DNA of 64,000 bases from Diploptera punctata (GCA_030220185.1 JASPKZ010005703.1:620001-684000); one strand, 5' to 3'. Shown: positions 21,383 through 32,918, counted from the stretch's first letter. Notes: generated by a model from the letters alone, not told the origin. Made by a program: numbers and translations.

Positions 21383-22045
21383 TCCCAGTCAAACTTATGT
21401 TTATTCAGAAATTCGTCGACGTTTCGATCTCCTTACGTGAGATCATTCTCAAGACTGCAAAAATTATATAAACAAATTGGAAGTGGTATTATCCGACACA
21501 GTGGAACATTGATCTGCTTCGTTTTGAGGATGATTTGCGAACTAATCCAGTGCATCCCGCGTACACTCGCTTCACGTTAGTTTGTGAGTTTCAATGAATA
21601 TTTGTACGCGGGAATACTAATAATCAGGAACAATGAAAGTACTTCATTTGTTATTTGTTCCTGACTATACATGGTTAGTTTCTTCGACAGTGCGACGCAT
21701 TAACAGTGCTGCTAAGACTGGAGGTAAAAAGTTCTGCTGTGTCGTATAATACTACACATTTTTTTTTACAATAAACATAATTTAATATAAAAACAAAAAC
21801 ATACCACAGTTTTAGTTATAAACCGTAATGGAAATTGATACGTCAATTGTAATTAAAATAAATTCTTTAAAATACCTCTTTCATTGCGCTTGAAAACTTT
21901 TTACAATAAAATTGACTCAGTTTGTACAGTACCATTTTCACATTTGTTTATATGATTTTTGCAGTCCTGAGAATGATCACACATATGGAGAACGAAACAT
22001 CGACGAATTCCTGAATAAACATAGCATTGACTGGGATAACAAGTT
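21383..22045. mobile_element. inverted-repeat element with ~85-bp ends
   Basis: The left end (TCCCAGTCAAACTTATG ... GATCATTCTCAAGACTGCA) and right end (TGCAGTCCTGAGAATGATC ... CATTGACTGGGATA) are inverted copies at about 85% identity. They are flanked by AAT-rich DNA. Each arm holds GAGATCGAAACGTCGACG or the like beside a small hairpin, a pattern seen in Penelope-like element terminal repeats. No reverse transcriptase in the 490-bp interior. Confidence 0.75.
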
Positions 22046-22335
22046 TTTTATTATTATTAATTTATCTACATCAACTACTCTCAAGGAATAATATAAAGAA
22101 ATTCTTAATACAAAAAATATGATTTATCTTATTTTATTTACCTAAACGCGATCCTCCTGAATGATTGGAGGGAGGATAATAAACATGGTTTTACACACTA
22201 GACAGGTACACAGTGGCGGACCTCCTGCATCTATGATTAGCATAGTGGCACCGCCGAAGAGCACAGGAACAATCCAGATAATGTACACATGCCCAGACAC
22301 AAGGTGGAGATTTAAAATCTACTATTCTTACGGAA

Positions 22336-22680
22336 GACGACTCCGTGGCGCAAGCGGTTAGACGCTCGCCTCTCGCCGCTGCGATGCCGAGATCCAGTCT
22401 CAGTCACTCCATGAGGGTTTCGTAGTGGGCGAAACGGAGCTTGGCAGCTTTTTCTCGGGGATTTGTCCAGTTTTCCCCTGCCACAATTTCATTCTACCAT
22501 TTCTCCATAATCATATCATCCATTTCGTTTCATTTCTTCCATCTATCCCCGCGATGGTGCGTCAGGCATGGTCAGCCGGCACCCTTGCATTCACAGACCT
22601 CTATATAGGGGCTTCATCTCATCTTATCTCTCGACCCGACCATGAGATGAACGCGAGTTCAGGATATTATTTACTTATAT
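22336..22680 (+). mobile_element. SINE-3 copy
   Basis: Box A TGGCGCAAGCGGTTAGACG, and the body matches the 17461 copy (GGGCGAAACGGAGCTTGG, ATGGTGCGTCAGG, CAGCCGGCACCC). It is flanked by ATTCTTACGGAA (left, 22324-22335) and ATCCTTACGGAA (right, 22681-22692), a probable 12-bp target duplication with one mismatch. Confidence 0.9.
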
Positions 22681-22950
22681 ATCCTTACGGAAATTGAACC
22701 TGGACCACCTGTCTGGGAGTTAGTAACTGCATGAACGCACCACGAGAACGTATTCATATATATATACATGGTGTAACAGGACCTCACAGACAAAATGATG
22801 GGGATGATAGGCCATGCAGAGAGGATCATATTTTGTGAAGGAACATATAGTCGCAAACACGTCGTTTATGAATTATGCGCAGATGAAGGTGTTCACCCGT
22901 GAGGGTCGGAATTGAATACAAACAATTTATTGTAAACGTATCATTTTATT

Positions 22951-23700
22951 GACTATTTAACTCGTGCCCCAAATGGGAGTCAATGACCAATCACATTTCA
23001 ATGATTTTTTATTTACAACCAATCACAGTCGTGTTTCGCCTAAAATTTACCAACTAAAGTTTATCATAATAAAGAAAGCACCTCCTTTTTAACATTCTGA
23101 ATAGCATTATTTTGCAGTGACTGGCCCTTCAAGAAATACGGCTACCAGATTGTATATATATAGTGCATGAATGTCAGCAGAAAGCGTATGCGATATATAA
23201 TATAAAAACATTTGTATCAATTGATTATACCACAAAAAAAAAGAAAACACTATTTGCACTTTCTTAAACGAATTATTTCCCACGAAATGACGCTGCAGAA
23301 AAATATGATTGACATATTTACATCATAGGACATCAAATTAATTAATACCTATAACGTTGGTTATAAATTTCTCCACTAGGGTGCATTCTCACAATATTGC
23401 GATCCTTTGGCAATAAATAATATTATGATCTGGTTGCAGTGATGAACAAAGGAAGCAAATGAAGCGTACCAATCGTTTCTCATTTGTTTTCAAAAATCGC
23501 CGTTTACATTAAATATATAAATTTTTAAAATAATTATAGTTGAATAATGATTTGTGAGTAAACAGCTTAATTTTATTCGTTAAATAGTCCTAACAAATGC
23601 CACTCATGATTTCCAAATTCTCTAGATGAATTCACTCCTCACTTCGTGAGTCGTGGATTTATTGATAATTTGGAAATCACTCGTAGCATTACTTATGAAA
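22951..23700 (-). repeat. dispersed repeat R1, copy 2 (inverted)
   Basis: Termini GACTATTTAAC (22951) and GTTAAATAGTC (ending about 23589), followed by the R1 hairpin leader (CACTCATGATTTCCAAATTC ... TTTGGAAATCACTCG, 23596-23697). The centre has diverged or been replaced between about 23140 and 23350 relative to copy 1. Confidence 0.85.
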
Positions 23701-23779
23701 AAGACATAGGCATACTTTTATAATAAGTGTTCAAACAATAAATGTTTTGACGACGTCAAAAAGAATCCTGCCATGATCG

Positions 23780-24045
23780 GCCGTGTTGGCCGATCGTTGC
23801 TGCGACGATATCAAACATGCAATGAGAAACAGGGTCGACTGTTTGAACAAAATGACGTTATGGGTCATGGGAGAAGAACCTGGTGTATCGGACACGGAAG
23901 ACGACTTGAAACTCGCGTACAGTAAACTTTATTTCCATTCATCTCCATACTACCGGGAGAGCGCAATAAATATATCAGGTTACAGTGCTCAGGACAGTAG
24001 GCCTAATTGCCTACCCAATCTAAATAAAGAACTACAAATAAGGAT
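23780..24045 (+). repeat. dispersed repeat R4, copy 1, with open frame
   Basis: A 94-codon open frame (23783-24067) contains KMTLWVMGEEPGVSDTEDDL. The same text, broken by stops, occurs at 33600-33760 (KMTVWVMREQHDVPSPKDDL). This makes it a dispersed element, not a unique gene. No family recognised. It carries a TAGGCCTA octamer at 23998-24005. Confidence 0.65.
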
Positions 24046-24204
24046 GAAAAAGCTAGAATTTTTGTAATTGTGCCATGTTATTGCTTTTAAAGAAATTAAA
24101 ATGGGCATGAATGTTTAAAAAACAATTGTAAATCTCATAAAAAAACAAGCAATTAAAATGGTTTGCTCAATAAATGTGAATGACCAAACTTCAATTGTGG
24201 ATTT

Positions 24205-24400
24205 CATAAAATAACAAACAAAATTGTATGGTGATGTAAAAATAATGACAGAAGACAGATTCCCAAGAAGAATACTAGAATGGGCGCCACTTGGTAAAAG
24301 AAGAAGAGGACGGCCAAAATAATATGGATTGATGGTGTTTTGAGCAGCACAAAGGAAAAAGGATTGGACGATGGGGATAGGAATGACAGAGAGATGAAAC
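24205..24400 (+). mobile_element. LINE C-terminal remnant
   Basis: The plus strand reads 'KLYGDVKIMTEDRFPRRILE', 'WAPLGKRRRGRPK', a stop, then in another frame 'DRNDREM'. A standard LINE tail in which the GHV-x-RM block has decayed to GDVKIM. Confidence 0.75.
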
Positions 24401-24485
24401 AAAACCTAATCCTTTCCATCAGAGAGATGAAACCAACCCTAATCCTTCTCATCAGAGAGATGAAACCAATCCTAATTCCTCCCAT
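24387..24485. repeat. 33-bp tandem repeat, three units
   Basis: Three copies of CAGAGAGATGAAACCAA-CCTAATCC, starting at 24387, 24420 and 24453, duplicated from the last codons of the LINE remnant. Confidence 0.9.
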
Positions 24486-24489
24486 CCAA

Positions 24490-24900
24490 TTAAAATTCTG
24501 ATTATATTTGGACTAATAATTAAAAATATTATAAATATTACAAATAAGAGGACAAGAAAAATAAATATATTACAATTTAAATCACCATGCATATGGATTA
24601 ATTGGGCGCAGGAAAATGTGAAACATTGTGAAACTTGATAAATAAATATGTAATAGCAGATATGATTTTAATGAGCAATCTCATAGATTATAATAATTAT
24701 ACTCTTGTTGACATAACACACAGTGAACAAGAAGGCTGTGGTACGATCTTCCAGATAAGTCACAATATGCGACGGGGGAAACCCACAATTATTCAGATGC
24801 GGAAATGCTTCAGTGGAAATGCAGAGGTCATTCTATCATATGTTCATATAGAGTAAAGCCCAGTTTATTCGACAGGTCTTAAAAGTTCATTAACATATTG
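24490..24900. other. no gene or recognised repeat
   Basis: AT-rich. A 73-residue open frame (24635-24856) shows no motif. Confidence 0.5.
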
Positions 24901-24904
24901 TTTA

Positions 24905-24972
24905 TTAAGTTCACCGCTGTAGTCTCGAGGTAGCGTGCTGCCTTATCTCGCAGCGGGCCCGGGTTCGATCAT
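24905..24972 (+). mobile_element. SINE-2 head only
   Basis: TTCACCGCTGTAGTCTCGAG, then TAGCGTGCTGCC and box B GGTTCGATC, cut off straight after the promoter. This is a 3'-truncated copy, which is unusual for a retroposon and implies later deletion. Confidence 0.85.
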
Positions 24973-25562
24973 ACTATGTGATAATGTTTATGATAAAGTG
25001 TTTTTAATTTACGTTTATCTACTATTATAACAATCAGTGGCGTTTTAGTTCGTAGTTACTGGCAACAAAATCTATATTTTATATTCTAACAAAACACATT
25101 ACACACTATCAAGTCATAAAATACAGGTTTAACAAAACATAATAGTATATTACGATGCGAGATCGGGAAGTGGTTTTTACAGAAGCGAGGAAATGTTTAA
25201 AAACGGAGCGATAGCGTGTTTTTTTAATTTTCGAGATTCTGTAAAACACTTGACATACATGTGTTATACATTATTTTTTGCACGATGGTGTTTTCAAAAA
25301 GAATAAATGATAGTAAAATAATACCGGTAACATTTTTGTTGGAAATATTTGCGTTCATTATAAACAACTGACTAATATTAATAGTGTTGGCAATGTTTAT
25401 TAGTTGAGACTACAGCAGGCCGTGACACCAGTGAGGAATAAAATGGCGGAGAGAACGTATTTATTGTTTTATGTTGTTTCAAATAAAATTCAGTTCATTT
25501 AAAATGCAGTGATTTGTTTCGTATAATGTATATTGACATTACCTTTTGGATATAGGCCTATA

Positions 25563-26872
25563 TTTTTTTTAGTAGTAGTAGGACTTTATTAGACAAAAAG
25601 TAAGATATTTACAATATTATTTACAAATATGGGTCGCACGGGCAGTAAGCCGTACGTGCTGTTGACAGTCCGTTACAATAAAGTAATAATTGGTACTAGT
25701 GTAAAGAAAAATAAACAACAAAAACAGCAATAACATTACAATTACATAAAGAAAACACAATAATAATATTACAATTAAATAATAACACAATAGCATTATA
25801 CACTAAAAACATTAACATTACAATTACATAAAGAAAACACAATAATATTACAATTAAGTAATAACACAATAGCAATAACATTACAATTACATAAAGAAAA
25901 CACAATAATAATATTACAATTAAATAATAACACAATAGCATTATACACTAAAAAACATTAACATTACAATTACATAAAGAAAACACAATAATATTACAAT
26001 TAAGTAATAACACAATAGCATTATACACTAAAAAACATTAACATTACAATTACATAAAGAAAACACATTAATATTACAAATAAATAATAACACAACAGCA
26101 TTATACACTAATTAATTTATATATAATTGTTAATAATTAATGGTATTGCATTTTGATAACATATATTTATTCATGAATGAGTGTTGTCCTTATTTTTCGC
26201 GTTTTGTCCAGAAATTTACCGAGGTTTATCCAATTTTCTGGATTTACCAATAACTCGTAGCATGCCAATCTTTCCCGATTTGAATTTAGAAATCTTTCCG
26301 GTAATAACTGACGTCTCCAATATTCTAAATCATTACATTTTCCTAATATATGTATCTCATCTTCAAAGTTCCCGCACATTGGACATATTCGCATATCGTG
26401 ATCGTCGCTAATTTTTAGAAATTTCCATGCCCCTTGCATAAACCAAGCAAGCCCTGATCTCTCCTTAAATCCTAGGTTGAGTATATACGATTCTTTTCCC
26501 CAGACGTGTTTTAGGTCTCTTTGTAAACACAGTGAGCGTTTTCCTGTACATTCGGCGAAGGTATCTTGTTGGTTTACATCTAAGTACCTCCTCCTTATTT
26601 TTCTCCACACGTTCTTGCGATTTTCAGTCCCTTTTTCCCATATCCAGCCCATCCCAATCTTTTGGAGTTCTCTCCTAACCTCGTCTGCCCAAAATTTAAC
26701 ATCTATGTTTTTAATTTGGTGGTCGTAACAAATTGCTCTAAGCATTGTTTGTTCACCTTGGATTACTCGCAACCAGTATTTGAGTACACGAATTTTACAG
26801 TTAATGTCGTCCTGGAATGACCCGAATTCATATAAAATTCCACAGTTAGAAACGGCCTTACTAAGTCCTGTA
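25563..26872 (-). mobile_element. 5'-truncated LINE nested in R2
   Basis: Begins inside the C-terminal part of a LINE ORF and ends with TAATAAAGTCCTACTACTAC followed by eight A on the minus strand. The R2 copy at 4.6 kb reads straight across (TATACAAAAAAATATCC), so the insertion point is at an A/T-rich site with likely ATAT-type duplication. It is the best preserved LINE C-terminus in the window (no stop for about 234 codons), so relatively young. Confidence 0.9.
25741..26110. repeat. ~82-bp minisatellite in the LINE 3' untranslated region
   Basis: Five units beginning ATTACATAAAGAAAACACA at 25741, 25823, 25886, 25969 and 26049. Four spacings are 80-83 bp and one is 63 bp. It lies between the LINE stop codon and its 3' tail. 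Confidence 0.93.
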
Positions 26873-27084
26873 ATATATTTTTTGTATATACATTGTACGT
26901 AGTATACATAAAGGGCAATGGTTTTACCTCCCGCACGAGGTTTTGTAATATGTAATATTACAGTATAGTTATTTAGGTTGGCAACCCCAAAATGTAGGAA
27001 GTTTGAACTTTCAATCATGGTCGCCATTGCTGTAAGTACGACAAAACGCGCTATAGCGCAAAAAAAATACACTTTAATGATCAT
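26167..27084 (-). pseudogene. chimeric open frame: R2 sequence fused to LINE C-terminus
   Basis: 305 residues without a stop. Residues 1 to about 71 are read from the R2 repeat. Residues from about 72 on are LINE protein: 'FWADEVRRELQKIGMGW', 'TGKRSLCLQRDLKHVWG', and a zinc-binding C-x2-C-x7-H-x4-C at residues 234-250 ('CPMCGNFEDEIHILGKC'), then 'YELLVNPENWINLGKFL'. That knuckle near the C-terminus is typical of LINE ORF2 proteins. The RT palm is absent. The long frame is an accident of the insertion and is not evidence of a gene. Confidence 0.85.
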
Positions 27085-27362
27085 CTCGTATAACTACAAA
27101 AATTAACTTTTCTTGACTTTTCTGCATGTATATTAATAGTTGCACTTGGACTGCTTTTTAAAATTTCTCCTGATGAACCGTGAAAATAACCTTCTCCGCT
27201 CATTTTTAATTTAAGTTCACATATGAAACTAGTACCCAAAATTGTAGAATATAACAACAATGCTTATTGATTTATGGTGTCTTTTTTTCTTCCAAAGCCC
27301 ACAGTATTCTTTCTCTAAACATATCGCTTCCACAATAAATAAATTTCATTAAATATGCCATA

Positions 27363-27370
27363 TAGGCCTA
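27363..27370. other. TAGGCCTA octamer
   Basis: Lies in a part of R2 for which no second copy is available to align. Confidence 0.6.
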
Positions 27371-27694
27371 TACAACTTTCTAAAATTGCTATCGCTGCCA
27401 TTAGATGACCAATTTCAATTTTAACAAACCATCTTTAATAAAAAATTCTACTTTATAGAATATATTTCAATTACAATTTCAAAAATCTTAATGTATTTAC
27501 AAAATGTATTTCATCAATTTCGAAAATTAACTGTCTCTATCACTTTGTCCTTGTAGCAATCCTCTAATGAGGAAAGTTTTATGTAATAAATAATACTAAA
27601 ATACTCTGAACATATATAAAATATTGTAGACAACACGTTACAAAATTAGGTTTAGTAACTAGTTGTCTAAATAACTACAGTGAAGAAGCCCTAT

Positions 27695-28635
27695 ACGTCA
27701 TCATTCATTTCATAAAAATATTGCTAGGAATGAAAGTTGAGCTGTTTGAAAGATGGAGACGTAAAGATCGAAGATTTATATTTGTAATTTAAATGGATTA
27801 GTATACATTCATCAATCACATTTTGCTGCGATCTTGTATTCCAAGTGCATCTGAATTATGAACATTATCAATCTTAAAAACACAAGTTGTTTACTGACTC
27901 TGACATCTGTGACAATCCCCCATTTCTTCATCTTTTGTTTTGTGACCACGTTGCTATCCAATTTCCTTGAGCCGCTTGGTTATGCAACCCGCGCGCGCGA
28001 TGCATCACGGGACAGGAAATTCGCAAGATACGTCCACTTGCTGATGATGAGCTGCTTGCTACTTTCAACCCCCCCCCCTTCCATATCCTTCATCCCTGCT
28101 CTGTTTTATTATGAGGTACGATTACACTTAAATGCCTCTAAATTAAGGAGATCCAAGGTGACGTTGTATTATATTCTAGGGACACTGGTCCTGAGGAATC
28201 ATTTCAAACCGTAAAATATAAATTTAACTTTATATCCCCAATGCACAACATATTTCAGACTACTTTTGTCGTAACTATCTGTAATGGCATGCCCAATGTT
28301 AAGCCATAGCCTCTCCTTTCTTAGGAGTTACTAGATCCAGTTAACCCTTAAATTCGCAATGTACTCTATAGGATACATCAATTGTTTTTATTTATCTAAC
28401 ACTTTTAAAACAACAGAAGAAAGCTAACAAAAAGAAATTACTGAAATGTTTGTGAAATTACACAATATACCTAATAATATCAGTTATGCACGATTTCGTT
28501 TTCAGTGCGGTCCGCTACATTTAAATAATTGATACCAGAAATTACGGTTTTGGCAATTTAAGAGTTAATTAGTTACCTTATTTTCCCATAGATGTCACGA
28601 ATAGCATGCGATGAACACACCGACTTAATGAGACA
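27695..28635. other. no gene recognised
   Basis: A GC patch at 27980-28080 (CCCGCGCGCGCGATGCATC, then a C9 run) is the only notable composition change. The 118-codon open frame at 27858-28214 has no motif or repeat partner. Confidence 0.4.
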
Positions 28636-28639
28636 CCTA

Positions 28640-28895
28640 GCAGGCAAATAAGGTATTGCTAGGATGTGAGGACGGTAAATTTTGCTTAGAGGCATTTTTA
28701 TTTAGGCTTAAGGATCTTTATGAGCCTGAAAATCTTCAGACTCGGGACCAACAGCTTAAACTCCCTCCCGGAGGACTTGCTGCTTGGATTTTTCAATCTT
28801 AAAAAATTGCATCGACCTCAGCCGAGTTTGAACCCGCGACTCTCGAGACCAGATGTAAGGAACATAACCACTACTCCACATCGGCGGATTATAGG
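28640..28895 (-). mobile_element. SINE-5 copy
   Basis: On the minus strand: head with CGATGTGGAGTAGTGGTTA (box A), GCGGGTTCAAACTCGG (box B), then TTGAAAAATCCAAGCAGC, AGTCCTCCGGGAGGGAG and GTCTGAAGATTTTCAGG. The most complete SINE-5 here, retaining both promoter boxes. Confidence 0.9.
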
Positions 28896-28964
28896 GATAA
28901 CATACTTGCTTTTATGCAATGGAATCGCATTTCATTCATTGTCGGGTTGTAATGCCTAGATTAG

Positions 28965-29460
28965 ATTTACTGGTAAGAAACTGGAGCTGGAGTAAATATC
29001 AATAAAACTATATGGTAATATATAGAGAAATACATTATATAATGGAAATGGACATTTAATAACAAATGAAGGAAAGTTTTGAAGAAGCGGGTGAATTCAA
29101 ATACATATGAACAATAGTAATAAACAAAAATTAGATGAAGAAAAAATACAACTCTGGAAGCGCATATTATTTATGCGTTACAAGGAATCTTCTCCCAACT
29201 TCTTTCAAAAATATTAAACTAAAAATATATAAAACGGTTGTTCTTCCAGTTATGCGTGAAACATAAAAACGTTATTAAAAGAAAAGATTACGGATATCTG
29301 AGAAAAAAGTGATTATGAAAACTTTTGGTCTAAAGAGAGACAAACAGACAGTTGTACAGAAAATACTATATAACAGTGAGTAATAGGCCTTTATGATCTT
29401 TATCGGAAACCAAGTTAGTAAGATAAGTTAAGTATTGTAGGCTGTGATCGGTAGGACATA
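28965..29460 (+). mobile_element. LINE-A copy, badly decayed
   Basis: The plus strand follows LINE-A from 'KKLELE', 'SINKT' (29000) through ACATTATATAATGGAAATGG, the thumb region and 'FGLKRDKQTV' (29330) to the RWAGH-equivalent at 29440. Many frameshifts. Confidence 0.85.
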
Positions 29461-29469
29461 TGGGATCCT

Positions 29470-29645
29470 ACCTTTCTAGAAATTCGCCACGAGATGTCAG
29501 CCGGGTTGTCAAGGCCTGCGTGATGGCCTTTCATTATCTCCAGATCATACGTCTGGCATTTATTTCCGTTGTGTCACTATAAGATGCGGGTGATTTAAAA
29601 ATCCCGAAACCATCGGGAAACGAACCCATGACCTTCCCGCTGCCC
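29470..29645 (-). mobile_element. SINE-1-related copy, head lost
   Basis: On the minus strand: GCGGGAAGGTCATGGGTTCG (box B), GGATTTTTAAATCACCC, CATCACGCAGGCCTTGAC and ACCCGGCTGACATCTCG. The same block order as SINE-1 at 36650-36830. Confidence 0.75.
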
Positions 29646-29649
29646 CTCT

Positions 29650-30280
29650 TAATTAAGTACATTTCATTTTTAGTAGATATTAAGCGAGTCTGTTTCCAAA
29701 CACTGTTGAATAAATTTCAATTTATTTCCATAACTAAATCTAGATTAGTGAATATCTATATATGTTTTCAATTTACATGCAAGCATATCTTCCATTTCCA
29801 AAATTACTCTTCCTCCATATTTTTAAAAAACAAATCCAAATAGAAGAGAATAACAATCGTATGTAAATTCATCTATTTCCCTTCATCACATTGGAGAGAG
29901 ACATTTTGAAAGAAGTTGATTAAGAGATAATTTCGTATTAAAAAGATGAGTAACAATAGTGCAGGCAGGAATTGCAATCTCCCTTAGCCCGCTCATGCAG
30001 TGAATGGGCCAGGAAACGCAGGGACAATGACGCAGCTTTAACAGTCTTTTGTCTTGTTTAGATATAATAAATTGAATTTGGTATGTACCGCCACACACGT
30101 GGTTCTGTATCCTTTGCGCAAAAACGGGCAATGTCCTTAATCATATCCCATCTCATCTTCATTTTCAGGGAAACTCAGTGGCGAGTTTATATAAAATAGT
30201 TATCGGGCGATTAGTTACAAAAACAAAGGTTTGTAATGAGATGCGTAAGTTAGAACACGGCTGAAGCGAATGTTCTAGAT
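29650..30280. other. no gene or recognised repeat
   Basis: No coding motif found. The minus frame at 30131-29886 (81 codons) has no family signature. Confidence 0.45.
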
Positions 30281-30284
30281 GCAG

Positions 30285-30715
30285 CGAGTTATTAAACCTA
30301 ATTTGGTAACGTGTTGTCTACAATATTTTATCTACGTTCAGAGTATTTTAGTATATGTTGTATATTTAGTAAAAAAAACAAATTAGCAAATATTGTTGTT
30401 ATATTCTGCAATTTTGGGTGCTAGTTCCATATGTAAATTTGAAGTAACTCTGAGCGCAGAAGGTGATTTTCAGGGATCATAAGGAAATTTTTAAAAGCTG
30501 TCTGAGATTCTACTATTAATATACTTCCAGAAAAGGCAAGGAAAATTTATTTATGTAGTTATAAGAAATCATCATTAAAGTATATTTTATATTTTGTTGA
30601 ACCTGTATTTTATGTTTTGATTGCGTGTTTTGTGTTTTGATAGAATATAAAGTATAGATTTTATTACCTAGTATCTATGAACTAAAACATCACTGATTGT
30701 TATGGTAGTAGTTAA
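30285..30715 (+). repeat. dispersed repeat R2, copy 3, internally deleted
   Basis: Its first ~300 bp match the minus strand of 27680-27060 with gaps. Its last ~120 bp match the minus strand of 25135-25020. About 0.9 kb of the middle is missing relative to copies 1 and 2. Confidence 0.8.
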
Positions 30716-30954
30716 AGCGAAGCCGTTGAAACCAATTATTTATATGGCACCGAATAAGACCCTAAACACCGAGAAGTGGCTCAGAGAGTAGCGTTTGAGG
30801 TATTTTACAAATTCCTATTAATTACCTTTTCAGTAGCTTAGGTCATCAGTTGAAATTAAAATCTGGGCGGGAAATGGCTCGCCTAATCAGAGGCCTTTAT
30901 TTCAGGTTAGAAGTTATTTTATCAGTCGTAAATATACATGGGATCCACAGGTTT

Positions 30955-31085
30955 ACTTCTCTTCCGATGGAAGCTACAGTGGTCAGGGTTTTTACGCCCT
31001 GAAAGAAACCCAACGCCCAGACCGGGTTTGAATCTGCGAACTTCGGAACCAGAGTAGAGCATGGTAAATACTAATCCTCTGAACC
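30955..31085 (-). mobile_element. SINE-4 fragment
   Basis: GGTTCCGAAGTTCGCAGATTC, then CCGGTCTGGGCGTTGG on the minus strand, with the shared TTTTTACGCCCTGAAA. Confidence 0.65.
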
Positions 31086-31089
31086 GATT

Positions 31090-31705
31090 CTTTTGCTTTC
31101 ATTTTCCTGTTACATTTTTTCACTTAAATTGGCATATCCTATAAAAATAATACATATTGTAGAGATAAAAGCAGTAATATTTTTCCAATATTAACTTCTC
31201 TACGGGCCAATCTGCAAATATCAATAATTTGTACCCGTATTAGATCTCTTAACTAGCGAATCTAGGATCGAGACCCGTAAGTTTGGAAATTTCAATTGTA
31301 AAATTTTCAACCTCAGGGTTATGAAGGGTATTTATGTACAATTTCTAATTGCTAGATTGTGCATCACATTCCAAAATTAAAATCCAAATCCTCCATAATT
31401 GACGTTTTGAGATGGCATGTGGTACTATTGCTAGTGATTCGTCTGTCGTAAGGGACGTGTTCGTCAACAATAAGCACCGGGTTTCACCGCCTGTCTTCTC
31501 TTCATCGCCATACCTCACATAGAAAACTTACACAAAAAATTAAAGATCTCACACTTCTCTCTGTAGCGTATACAATACAAGTACGCGGCATTTACATAAC
31601 GTGATCTAGAGAAGTGGTCCGTAAATTAAAAATATATCACATAGACTCAATCCAAATGTAAGCCTACACAGAAATTAAGACACGATTTCAGCCGTGCCTA
31701 TATTT
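31090..31705. other. no gene; retroelement-like debris
   Basis: Segment 31440-31600 (GTAAGGGACGTG, AAGCACCGGGTTTCACC) is a diverged relative of 1960-2170. Elsewhere nothing recognised. (AT)n lies at 31707-31737. Confidence 0.4.
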
Positions 31706-31744
31706 GTTCCACATATATATATATATATATATATATCATAAACA

Positions 31745-32095
31745 AAACCGTTTTAGGCCATGTGACCTGTGACGGTAAATCTAACGAAGATAGTCTTGAT
31801 CTTTCTACCGATGTTTTGGTCTTACTTGGTCCCTATGTCCAGTTGGAGTATACTGGAATGCCAATTTTGGAAGTCTATTAATTTCCATTCTTCTCAGATG
31901 ATTTTTCCATTCTTGTTGGTATCTTCCTATATCTTCATCTGAACTTTGTACTCCAAGTTTTTCTCTGATAATAGTGTTCCTTTGATGATCCAGTTTATTA
32001 ATTCCTAACAGTGAACATAAGAAGCGTATTTGGCTTACTCTAAGTTTATGAGAATTTATTTCATGTAAAATCCAAAGCTTTTGATGTGATGTTAT
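31745..32095 (-). mobile_element. LINE-D-like C-terminal fragment
   Basis: The minus strand reads 'SHKLRVSQIRFLCSLLGINK', then 'LDHQRNTIIREKLGVQSSDE', 'YQQEWKNHLRRMEINRLPK' and 'LAFQYTPTGHRD'. It is open for about 85 codons. The GRP-x-x-x-W block is decayed (VRPKHR). It ends at an (AT)n tract. Confidence 0.9.
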
Positions 32096-32735
32096 GTAAT
32101 CTTAGTTTTATATCTGTCATCGGCTGTTTACCAAAATGTCTACTTATCAGCCCATTATTTTGTAATTTTGAATCAATGTCACTCAAATTTTTTGACAACT
32201 CACCTCACAAATTTCATGTTTTTCACGATACTGCTGTTTTAGACGATATCACGTCCATCTTCAGCCATAACTCCGATTGATGAAATTCTTTGGCCGTCAA
32301 CTCTTCTATTGTCACGATCTTCAGTGCTGTCATCTATGGTTGAATTTGTGAACTTCGAAACCAAATTTTGTTCATTAGGAATATCAAAATTCATTGATCT
32401 ATATTTATTTTTCTGAATGTATATCTTCTCCCAATCTGTCAATTCTAAAGGTTTATCCACTTGTTTTAAAAAGTTTTGCTTCTCTTCCAATTTTATTATA
32501 TTCTAATAAACTATGTGCAGCAATTATAGATTTTATAAAATATGAGGTAAGATGTTACTGACTTAATTACGTTTATTGAAACAAACCTGATAATGTTACT
32601 TCAATTGAAATATTAATTATCACTGAAGTAATTTATACCTCAATTCACATTTTGATCAACATGTTGGGATGGACACCTACCTCCATTTATTATATATTTT
32701 GTAATTTTGATTCAATGTCACTCATATGTTCTACA
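32096..32735 (-). other. unassigned; 83-residue open frame on minus
   Basis: The minus frame 32490-32239 is acidic and hydrophilic ('ELTDWEKIYIQKNKYRSMNF' and on). It is not an RT, transposase or gag motif I know. A 29-bp text (TTTTGTAATTTTGAATC-type) occurs at 32153-32184 and again at 32698-32727, so the block may be part of a duplicated or inserted unit. It directly precedes the LINE fragment in transcription order but is not an RT palm. Confidence 0.3.
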
Positions 32736-32737
<2 letters not shown>

Positions 32738-32799
<62 letters not shown>

Positions 32800-32800
32800 T
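32738..32800. repeat. (AT)n(GT)n microsatellite
   Basis: About 45 bp of AT followed by GT. Confidence 0.95.
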
Positions 32801-32918
32801 ATATTGCAGGTTTTCGCGGATGTAAGTATTATGATTAAGAAAAGATTCTTGCATTTTCCATGACGCGAAAAACTCAAGAAATATTTTTAATAAATAAATA
32901 TATATATGTGTGTGTGTG

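Larger units (their letters stand above)
25020..27690 (-). repeat. dispersed repeat R2, copy 2, interrupted by a LINE
   Basis: The minus strand from 27690 to about 26873, then from about 25560 to 25020, forms one R2 copy. Its interior matches 4415-5040 and its two ends match 30285-30715. The 1.3 kb between is a nested LINE. The full R2 is therefore about 1.35 kb. No protein is encoded. Confidence 0.85.

Noticed and set aside
23774..23796. GATCGGCCGTGTTGGCCGATC hairpin as a terminator or regulatory site
   Set aside because: Single short stem with no gene context; too little to support a function.
24387..24485. 33-bp repeats as coding repeats of a gene
   Set aside because: They follow a dead LINE tail and the open frame is on the opposite strand without a motif.
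25741..26110. Regular ~82-bp repeats as a CRISPR array
   Set aside because: Repeats are contiguous without unique spacers and the sequence is eukaryotic. It is a minisatellite.
26167..27084. 305-codon open frame as a host gene
   Set aside because: The first 71 codons are an untranslated repeat (R2) and the rest is the end of a truncated LINE.
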